A stretch of 39,175 nucleotides of DNA from assembly GCA_044350895.1 (NCBI GenBank), contig JBILGT010000011.1, forward strand, positions 1 to 39,175, in the 5' to 3' direction. The stretch comes from OMIS01 sp044350895 (lineage in GTDB: Bacteria > Patescibacteriota > Microgenomatia > UBA1400 > PJMF01). The translations under genes and the position numbers were made by a program. The notes beneath the pieces are model-generated. The model had not been told where the DNA came from, did no database searches, and saw nothing but the letters and a program-made list of their open reading frames with translations. Every line of letters begins with the position of its first letter. Positions within the stretch are counted from its first letter, which is position 1. Shown one piece after another: positions 33,119 to 39,175 of the stretch.

Positions 33119-34576
33119 ATGAGTGTATTTTTAGCTGCCACTGTTATATTTTGCACCTGGTTAGCAGGCTGTGCTATTTCTGTTCTGTTGGGTCGTAAAT
33201 CGATTTTAGAAATTTCTGGCTTGGGTTTTATCCTTGGCACTATGTATATGACAATGGCTGTTTTGCTTATACATCAGTATGCGGGCTTATTAATTACTCA
33301 AACAATGGTACTTACTTTGAGTTATCTGAGTGGTTTACTCTCAATTATTATTCTTAGGCCATTTTATAAACATATTCAAGTTTTATCACCAAAAGTAGTT
33401 GTGAGTATTGCCAAAGCACCTAGATTAACCAAAGTATTAGTAGGTATTCTCATTATATTAGGAATGAGTAGTTTACTTCAGAATTATTTTTGGCCAATAA
33501 CTGACTGGGATGCTCATGCATTATATGACTTTAGAGCCAGAATAGTCGCCCAGAATGGGAGCTTTGTAGAAGGAATTGAGCTTGGATATTTTTTTCAATA
33601 TCCACCATTTACTTCACTACTGCACAGTATGTTGTATCTAGCTGGTTTTGATAGAGTAAAAGTTTGGTACAGCTTCTTGTATATTTCATTACAGATTGTT
33701 TTTTATGTCCAGTTGCGCAAACACACAACTACTTCTCTCAGTTTAATTGGCACTGTTTTACTAGCCAGTAATCCACTTATTTTGGAGCATTCTACAATGG
33801 CATATACAAACCTTTCATACACGATTTTTTTAACATTGGGACTAATTTATTTAGTTGATTGGTACAGAGTTAGATCTGTTTCTACAATTCTATTGGGTAG
33901 TTTACTGGTTGTAAGCAGTACTTGGGTGCGACTAACAGAACCCTTTTGGATTATTCCACTGCTTATATTAGTGAGTATCGTGATTTTAAGCTTTAAAAGG
34001 AAGAATTTAAAACATGCTCTTGCAGCAGTAATAGGATTAATCTTCATTTTCTTAGGAAAAAGTATCTGGCAAAATTTCTTAAATATGTTGTTCTTGCAAA
34101 ATGTAATAGCTCCAACTACAACAGTAGCTCCACCAAGTACTGCGGTTGAACCACTAGTTCAAGTAGACTCATACAGCTGGCTTACTACTGTGCCAGTACT
34201 GAGTGCATTTAAACCATACATAGTCTCACTTATTTCAAAAGATGGGACATTTGTCTTACAAAGAGCTGGTGAGATTGCAAGCTACATATCTGCATATATT
34301 CTTCCAGTAGTGGAAGTATATCTAGTTCCCGCAGTAGTACTAGCAGCCTTTGAGTTGCCAAAGAAGGAACAACATACGATTGCACTTTGGTGTGTATTAG
34401 TTCTCTATCTCCTATTACTATTTGTTGGTACTTTTGCATTTAGCTTGTTAGATGGTTCATGGACTGAAATAGGTGGTTCAGCTAATCGGATGAGTATGTT
34501 CTTAATTCCACTTTTTATTTTTGCAATTTTTAGTACTCAAAGGTTACACCAATGGCAAAAGAAAATAGCAAAGTAA
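33119..34576 (+). CDS. Polytopic membrane protein, putative GT-C glycosyltransferase
   Basis: 485 residues from ATG 33119, one base after the previous stop. An in-frame ATG at 33065 would add 18 residues that overlap the previous gene and look non-hydrophobic, so I prefer the later start. After four helices an outer loop has PITDWDAHALYDFRARI (126-142), then FQYPPFTSLLHSML, matching the GT-C pattern of acidic residues followed by a Pro-Pro segment. About ten helices in total; the C-terminus lacks the long outer domain of the neighbours. It overlaps the next gene by 25 bases. Confidence 0.68.
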   Translation: MSVFLAATVIFCTWLAGCAISVLLGRKSILEISGLGFILGTMYMTMAVLLIHQYAGLLITQTMVLTLSYLSGLLSIIILRPFYKHIQVLSPKVVVSIAKAPRLTKVLVGILIILGMSSLLQNYFWPITDWDAHALYDFRARIVAQNGSFVEGIELGYFFQYPPFTSLLHSMLYLAGFDRVKVWYSFLYISLQIVFYVQLRKHTTTSLSLIGTVLLASNPLILEHSTMAYTNLSYTIFLTLGLIYLVDWYRVRSVSTILLGSLLVVSSTWVRLTEPFWIIPLLILVSIVILSFKRKNLKHALAAVIGLIFIFLGKSIWQNFLNMLFLQNVIAPTTTVAPPSTAVEPLVQVDSYSWLTTVPVLSAFKPYIVSLISKDGTFVLQRAGEIASYISAYILPVVEVYLVPAVVLAAFELPKKEQHTIALWCVLVLYLLLLFVGTFAFSLLDGSWTEIGGSANRMSMFLIPLFIFAIFSTQRLHQWQKKIAK

Positions 34577-35640
34577 TCGGAATAAATGCCTTATTTCTCA
34601 TACCAAACCAGGTAGGGGGAACTGAGTATCATTTACGTTCTTTTCTTAAGTATCTCGAAAAGTTAGATCATAATAATCAGTATGTAGTTTTTTGTAATGC
34701 TGAGAACTACGATACCTTTTACTTTACACGAGATAATTGGAGCAAAGTCCTTTGCCCAGTGACTGCGACGAATAGAGTTCACCGAATTTTGTACGAACAA
34801 AGTATACTGCCATTTATAGTCCGGAAGTACGCTTGCGAGATACTGCATTCTTATGGCTACTTTGGTCCGATATTTGGTGGATTTAAAAAGATTCTAACAG
34901 TGCACGATGCTAACTGGTTAGACCATCCAGAAGATGGCACAGTACTTCAAAATTTTATATTAAACATATTGATCCGAGCCTCAATCTTTACTGCTGACAG
35001 AGTAGTCACTGTTTCTGAGTTCTCACAGCAACGATTAACTTATTATTTTCCCGTAATACGGGAAAAGTTGCAGGTTATTTGGCCAGGCGTTGATGATGAG
35101 TTTATTAGGTTATTTCAGCATGATCTGCCCAAGCCTGCTCAAAAGAGATATATTCTTTCGGTAAGTGCACTATATCCACATAAAAAAATGTTGTATCTGT
35201 TAAAACTTTGGAAGCACTTTAGTAAAAAAGATACAAAAGTAGAACTTGTTGTAGTCGGGCAAAATGGAAAAGATGCGCTAGAGTTCCAAACTCAGATTAC
35301 CGCACTCAATAGAGTCCATTACTATAAAAAATTAGGTTATACAGATCTTATAGCTTTATATAAGCATGCTGCAGTATTTATTTTTCCGAGTGTCTATGAA
35401 GGCTTCGGATATCCAGTCTATGAAGCTTATTTTTCTCAATTACCAATTTTAGTAGGAAATAGGGAAGTGTATGCAGCTGATATTCAACAAAACTTAGCAC
35501 AACTAACATTCGATGTTGAAAAAGATTCAGAAAAGTTGTTCAAGATGTTACGTTTGAAAAAAACTCCAAACAAGAGAAGCAAACTACCAATATATAATAA
35601 TGGTGCAATGCAGCTAATTAATTTGATTAAAACTCTTTAG
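34552..35640 (+). CDS. GT4 glycosyltransferase
   Basis: 362 residues. N-terminal acceptor domain with QVGGTEYHLRSFL (19-31), HDANW at about 118-122 and VVTVSEFSQQRL. The donor domain begins at RYILSVSALYPHKK, and EX7E is E283-GFGYPVY-E291. The next segment reads AYFSQLPILVGNREV where most GT4 proteins have AMACGxPV. It is the last plus-strand gene, ending three bases before the stop of the opposing GT4. It is the terminal gene of a run that starts at 21059 or 26770. Confidence 0.87.
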   Translation: MAKENSKVIGINALFLIPNQVGGTEYHLRSFLKYLEKLDHNNQYVVFCNAENYDTFYFTRDNWSKVLCPVTATNRVHRILYEQSILPFIVRKYACEILHSYGYFGPIFGGFKKILTVHDANWLDHPEDGTVLQNFILNILIRASIFTADRVVTVSEFSQQRLTYYFPVIREKLQVIWPGVDDEFIRLFQHDLPKPAQKRYILSVSALYPHKKMLYLLKLWKHFSKKDTKVELVVVGQNGKDALEFQTQITALNRVHYYKKLGYTDLIALYKHAAVFIFPSVYEGFGYPVYEAYFSQLPILVGNREVYAADIQQNLAQLTFDVEKDSEKLFKMLRLKKTPNKRSKLPIYNNGAMQLINLIKTL

Positions 35641-35643
35641 TTT

Positions 35644-36735
35644 TTACGTATTCAAAGCAATTATTTTCTTTGCAATAAACTTAACGTCATGGTTTTTGAG
35701 GTATTTTTGGTACTGTAGAGTTATTGGAGAATACGATTTTTTCAAATTTTTCATAGTTGTGTACAGATCATCTGAATTTCTAATATCGCAAAAGTGAAGC
35801 ATATCTGAAAAGAGTGTTTTTAAGTCTGAAACATCTGTAGTAATAATTGCCTTATTATACTTCATTGCCTCAAGAATTGAGATCGGAAAACCTTCTGAAT
35901 ATGAAGGTAAAACTAAGCAGTCACCACGAGCGAAAAAAGCTTCTTTATCTTTATTTGCTACTAAACCTAGATACTCAACTGCAGCTTCAAGTTGATTATT
36001 TTTAATAAATTTAGTGACGTAGCTTGCTTCTGGACCAACTCCACCAATTATCAATTTGGCATCAGGATATTCCTTGTAATATTTTTTAAAAGCAGCAAGT
36101 AGGTCACGGATTCCTTTGTACACAAACAAGCGTCCTAGAAAGAGAAAGGTTCGTATCTGCAGTGGTTTTCTATACTGATGATCAGATAACAGTATTCCAT
36201 TTGGAATTGTGGTTAATTTATGTGTTGGAATAGCGATCTCTTGATAGTGAAAACTATTGGCTTCGCAAATGCTATTGTAGTAGTTATGTGCGGCGTAGAT
36301 TGGCCGTAAAAGAGGGTAGAGTGGTAATCTCTTTATCAAGCTTACTTCATCATTCTCACCACCTGTATCAGCGGTCACATAGGTTGAGTATTGTATAACT
36401 CGAAATAGCTTCCAAAAACCAAAGATTAAAGGGTACAGGGTTATTGCTGCTCGCAACATTGCAAAGCTATACTTTTTTCGATTCTTAATAATGAAAACTG
36501 AAAGATTGTAGATAATTTTACAGTGATCAAGTACAGTGCGCTCTTTGACATACGGAATTCTATAAATAGAAATACCATGGTAGACTTCAAAATCTGCCTG
36601 TCCGGGATACTCTTTTTCTGTTAGTACATCTACGTTGTGGCCAATTTTTATCCACTCAAGGGCAAGCAAACGTGCTTGTTCTTCAAGTCCACCAACGGAA
36701 GGGTGAAAAGCGTAGGCTGAAATTAGGATATTCAT
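35644..36735 (-). CDS. GT4 glycosyltransferase
   Basis: 363 residues. N-terminal SVGGLEEQARLLALEW (13-28), then TADTGGENDEV and a YNSICEAN segment where GT4 enzymes place the acceptor. The donor domain starts at RTFLFLGRLFVYKG, and EX7E is E281-GFPISIL-E289, followed by AMKYNKAIITTDV. It follows a GT2 gene by 7 bases and is the last gene of the minus-strand operon entering from the right. Donor unknown; UDP-GlcNAc, GDP-mannose and UDP-glucose are all used in this family. Confidence 0.87.
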   Translation of the reverse strand: MNILISAYAFHPSVGGLEEQARLLALEWIKIGHNVDVLTEKEYPGQADFEVYHGISIYRIPYVKERTVLDHCKIIYNLSVFIIKNRKKYSFAMLRAAITLYPLIFGFWKLFRVIQYSTYVTADTGGENDEVSLIKRLPLYPLLRPIYAAHNYYNSICEANSFHYQEIAIPTHKLTTIPNGILLSDHQYRKPLQIRTFLFLGRLFVYKGIRDLLAAFKKYYKEYPDAKLIIGGVGPEASYVTKFIKNNQLEAAVEYLGLVANKDKEAFFARGDCLVLPSYSEGFPISILEAMKYNKAIITTDVSDLKTLFSDMLHFCDIRNSDDLYTTMKNLKKSYSPITLQYQKYLKNHDVKFIAKKIIALNT

Positions 36736-36742
36736 GATTGGC

Positions 36743-37693
36743 CTAATTAATCTTTAATGCTACCTTCAAAATCGAAATTGGTGAGATACAAAAGCTAAGC
36801 AGGAGTGACATAAAAGCAAGTGTTGGTGTATGTTTCCACATTAAAACTCCCCAACGATATAAAACATATTGGTGATGAAGCGTCATGTTAGTGGAAAATT
36901 GGGTGTCATTTATAACTACTGTCGATGACCTTACAAAGAAACCACTCATCGCAAAATCCCATAATTCACGAGCTAAAATTCTTGTGCGTAAGTGCAGATT
37001 ATCATTTATGAGATTACTGACATTGTCAGACTGCTGAGTATGAGCTATTTTGGAAATACTTTCGATATGGCTACGCCAATAGTACAAAACATCAGGCATG
37101 TTTGCCAACTCCAATCCATTTTTAGAAAGCTTCGACCAAAAATAATAGTCTTCCGCATGTTTATACTGCTCTGAATACTTCAAAAGTGGAGTTGGAATGG
37201 CTTGCTTATTAAGCATAACTGAACCGTGACAAAAACAGTTTTTGACACCCAAAGCAACACGTATATCTGCACTTGAAAGCACTACGGGATCAATTTTAAT
37301 AATATTACCTTTTGTGTCAATTCGTGCATACAAACATCCCACCACTGCAGTTTTAGGATGTGCCACCAAGAATGCAAGCTGTTTTCTTAAACGATCTGGA
37401 TGTGAGATATCATCATTATCCATTCGAGCTATGTAGTCACCTTTTGATGCTTTCAGCAATTCATTTAAAGTTGCAACTAAGCCTTTGTTATTTTTATGAA
37501 TAAGCACTTTGATACGTGGATCAATAAATTTTTGTATAACCTCTAGACTTCGATCTGAAGAAGCATCATCACAGATAAGTAATTCAAAATTTGAATGACT
37601 CTGATTTAAAATACTTTCAATCGATTTCTCAAGATAACTTTCGGCATTATAAACAGGCAAAATTACTGAGATTAATGACTGTGTACTTTTCAT
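36743..37693 (-). CDS. GT2 glycosyltransferase
   Basis: 316 residues from ATG 37693, which overlaps the preceding TGA as ATGA; longer in-frame starts lie within the upstream gene. ISVILPVYNAESYL (8-21), LLICDDASSDRS (38-49) and YIARMDNDDISHPDR are the standard motifs of WbbD/EpsE-like GT2 enzymes. AEDYYFWSKL is the base region. Near the C-terminus there are weakly hydrophobic segments (HTPTLAFMSLLLSFC) that may associate with the membrane. It is the third gene of the right-hand minus operon. Confidence 0.87.
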   Translation of the reverse strand: MKSTQSLISVILPVYNAESYLEKSIESILNQSHSNFELLICDDASSDRSLEVIQKFIDPRIKVLIHKNNKGLVATLNELLKASKGDYIARMDNDDISHPDRLRKQLAFLVAHPKTAVVGCLYARIDTKGNIIKIDPVVLSSADIRVALGVKNCFCHGSVMLNKQAIPTPLLKYSEQYKHAEDYYFWSKLSKNGLELANMPDVLYYWRSHIESISKIAHTQQSDNVSNLINDNLHLRTRILARELWDFAMSGFFVRSSTVVINDTQFSTNMTLHHQYVLYRWGVLMWKHTPTLAFMSLLLSFCISPISILKVALKIN

Positions 37694-38619
37694 TTTTGAG
37701 TTTCCCAAAACCACTGCCATGTTTTCTTCAGCCCATCTGTAAATGACACTTTTTGGTGCCAACCAGTATCTCGACTTAGCTTTGATGAGTCTAGAATATT
37801 TATAGGAACATCAAACGATCTGGCATGCAAGATTCTATAGTTTAGAATAATCTTATGCGGAACAGTTAAAGAACGCAACTGTTCCAATACTTCTAGATTA
37901 TTTAAACCAATACCAGTACCAACGTTATATGTAGTCCCTACTTTTCCTGAAGCAAGTAAACTCATGAACGCAGCAATCAGGTCATCAATGTACAGATAAT
38001 CACGAATAGTACCTTTTTTTGAAAAAATTGTAATTACTTCATTTTTAAGTGCTTTTGAAATACTTATGTTTACAAAACCCTGGGTTTCATTAAACAGTAC
38101 TTTGGGACCATAACAATTTGATGGTCGTAAAACAATAACAGGGATCCCATATAACTGATGATACATCTGGGCGTATTTTTCTTGAGTCAATTTTGTGATG
38201 CCATACGGAGAAATTGGATTCGTTGAATGATTTTCTGATATAGGAGTAGAGTCCACTTTTCCGTAAACTGTTCCTCCTGAGGAAACAATAATAATTTTAT
38301 GTAAGTTTTGCAAAGATTTGCATGCTTCAAATATTGAGATTGCACGAGGCAAGTTACTTATCAAATCTTCCATTGGATTATCAAAACTTGTTTTTGGTGT
38401 TGTTGCATATGAAAGATCAATGATTTCATTGACGTCTTTCAGCTGTTTTGCCAACATACTAGAATCTAAACAATCAGTTTGTATGTACGCAACTGCATCT
38501 GATAAATTGTCAGGACACGAGCGTCTACCAAAAACCAAGATCTCCCTTCCTGATTCTAGTAGTGGCTGAATAAGCGCAGTTCCTATGAATCCTGTTCCAC
38601 CAATGATTGCTGTTTTCAT
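37690..38619 (-). CDS. NAD-dependent epimerase/dehydratase (extended SDR)
   Basis: 309 residues from ATG 38619, with GAAGG seven bases upstream. IIGGTGFIGTAL (5-16) is the cofactor loop, VSSGGTVYG (112-120) the Ser region, and SPYGITK (137-143) holds catalytic Tyr139 and Lys143. LRPSNCYGP and TIRDYLYIDDL are the usual later motifs of GalE-like enzymes. It lies between GT11 and GT2 genes, so it probably makes or modifies a sugar nucleotide used by them, a 4-epimerase being the most likely. The exact substrate is open. Confidence 0.83.
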   Translation of the reverse strand: MKTAIIGGTGFIGTALIQPLLESGREILVFGRRSCPDNLSDAVAYIQTDCLDSSMLAKQLKDVNEIIDLSYATTPKTSFDNPMEDLISNLPRAISIFEACKSLQNLHKIIIVSSGGTVYGKVDSTPISENHSTNPISPYGITKLTQEKYAQMYHQLYGIPVIVLRPSNCYGPKVLFNETQGFVNISISKALKNEVITIFSKKGTIRDYLYIDDLIAAFMSLLASGKVGTTYNVGTGIGLNNLEVLEQLRSLTVPHKIILNYRILHARSFDVPINILDSSKLSRDTGWHQKVSFTDGLKKTWQWFWETQK

Positions 38620-38629
38620 ATGCGTACCT

Positions 38630-39175
38630 TCAGATTTGTATCCATGATTTAGGAATAAGATCAATCGTAGTCATTGAATCGTTTTTTGTCCATTTGCTAG
38701 GGGCAATTATCATTTTCATATTCTTTGAATTAAGCCACGCACCCCACCAACTGAAGCTACTATTTGCAATAATATTATTTTTGCAATTACTCATAAGTTG
38801 CAAATCTTTGTATGCATTTGTTCCTGTATTTCCAACTACAAAATATTTTTTACCTTTAAAAAGCAAGTTCTTCTTTACCCATTCTTGATCGTCGGAAAAA
38901 ATATAAAAAACTGAGTTTTTACGATGTGCTTTTATGACTTCAATAGCTTCCTGATAGTATTCAAGTTGTAGCGTACCATGAAACTGTGCGGCTGCGGCAT
39001 GACTCACATAGTCACCTCTCCGAATATGAATAGCAACTGATTCTGTAGACATAATTTGTTGAAGTAAACTCAAATTATTTTTGTCTAACTGTTGCTTAAA
39101 GGTAAACTCATTTTGAATATCAGCAGAAAATTTTGAAAAATATTTCTCTGACTGCCAATAACCGATTAATACAGT
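38630..39175 (-). CDS. GT11 fucosyltransferase (alpha-1,2-type), 5' end cut by the window edge
   Basis: 181 residues are visible and the frame stays open to the right edge, so the N-terminal part is missing. The visible chain begins with IGYWQSEKYFSKF-like sequence (GYWQSEKFYSKF as read), then SVAIHIRRGDYVS. The HxRRGDY motif binds GDP-fucose in GT11 enzymes. FYIFSDDQEWVKKNL, MSNCKNNIIANSSFSWWGAWL and the WTKND tail follow in the family order. GT11 members include FUT1/FUT2 and bacterial alpha-1,2-fucosyltransferases. Together with the GDP-L-fucose synthase at 28551 it points to fucose, or a related 6-deoxyhexose, in the surface glycan. It is the first visible gene of the minus operon. Confidence 0.9.
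   Translation of the reverse strand, partial: TVLIGYWQSEKYFSKFSADIQNEFTFKQQLDKNNLSLLQQIMSTESVAIHIRRGDYVSHAAAAQFHGTLQLEYYQEAIEVIKAHRKNSVFYIFSDDQEWVKKNLLFKGKKYFVVGNTGTNAYKDLQLMSNCKNNIIANSSFSWWGAWLNSKNMKMIIAPSKWTKNDSMTTIDLIPKSWIQI

Noticed and set aside
1..39175. CRISPR array, tRNA, rRNA or mobile element
   Set aside because: No regularly spaced direct repeats, cloverleaf, ribosomal RNA sequence, transposase or integrase motif was seen. Noncoding space is under 65 bases everywhere, leaving no room for most of these.

Overview
This 39-kb, AT-rich window is almost entirely a surface-glycan gene cluster. I place 34 coding sequences: about 10 GT2 glycosyltransferases, 4 GT4, one GT11 (cut by the right edge), 14 polytopic membrane proteins (most with GT-C/PMT/ArnT-like features), 3 sugar-nucleotide SDR enzymes, one DUF2304 protein, and the tail of one unidentified gene at the left edge. 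I saw no rRNA, tRNA, CRISPR array, insertion sequence or phage gene. TGA is a normal stop here, so the standard bacterial code applies (not the Gracilibacteria/SR1 recoding). The dense packing, low GC, weak or absent Shine-Dalgarno sites at many starts and the repeated ArnT-like paralogues resemble Candidate Phyla Radiation bacteria, most likely Microgenomates (Roizmanbacteria/Woesebacteria-like). That assignment is inference from gene style; no phylogenetic marker is present.

Layout. 1-6418 (+): gene tail, a GT-C enzyme, then a tightly coupled run of GT2, GT2, GT2, GT4, GT2. 6419-8479 (-): one PMT-like GT-C enzyme with a long extracytoplasmic C-terminal domain that looks like the NTF2-like/pedestal part of a class B penicillin-binding protein. 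8542-18559 (+): six consecutive membrane glycosyltransferase-like genes. 18554-21018 (-): a two-gene unit of a PTPS_related membrane protein and a DPM1-like GT2. 21059-35640 (+): ArnT-like GT, GT2, GT4, PIG-V-like GT, UDP-hexose epimerase-like SDR, DPM1-like GT2 + DUF2304, GT2, GDP-L-fucose synthase, GtrB-like GT2, three membrane proteins, GT4. 35644-39175 (-): GT11 (partial), SDR, GT2, GT4.

How it may work together (inference). Cytoplasmic GT2/GT4/GT11 enzymes would build glycans from nucleotide sugars, with SDR enzymes making or epimerising some of them, including probably GDP-L-fucose. Three DPM1/GtrB-like GT2 enzymes would charge polyprenyl phosphate with single sugars. The many GT-C enzymes would then use those lipid-linked sugars outside the membrane to decorate glycan, lipid or protein acceptors. 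No flippase, Wzy-like polymerase, ABC exporter, oligosaccharyltransferase (WWDxG) or initiating phosphoglycosyltransferase was recognised, so the system is incomplete within the window. Genes are often joined by ATGA or TAATG overlaps, implying long polycistronic units with translational coupling.
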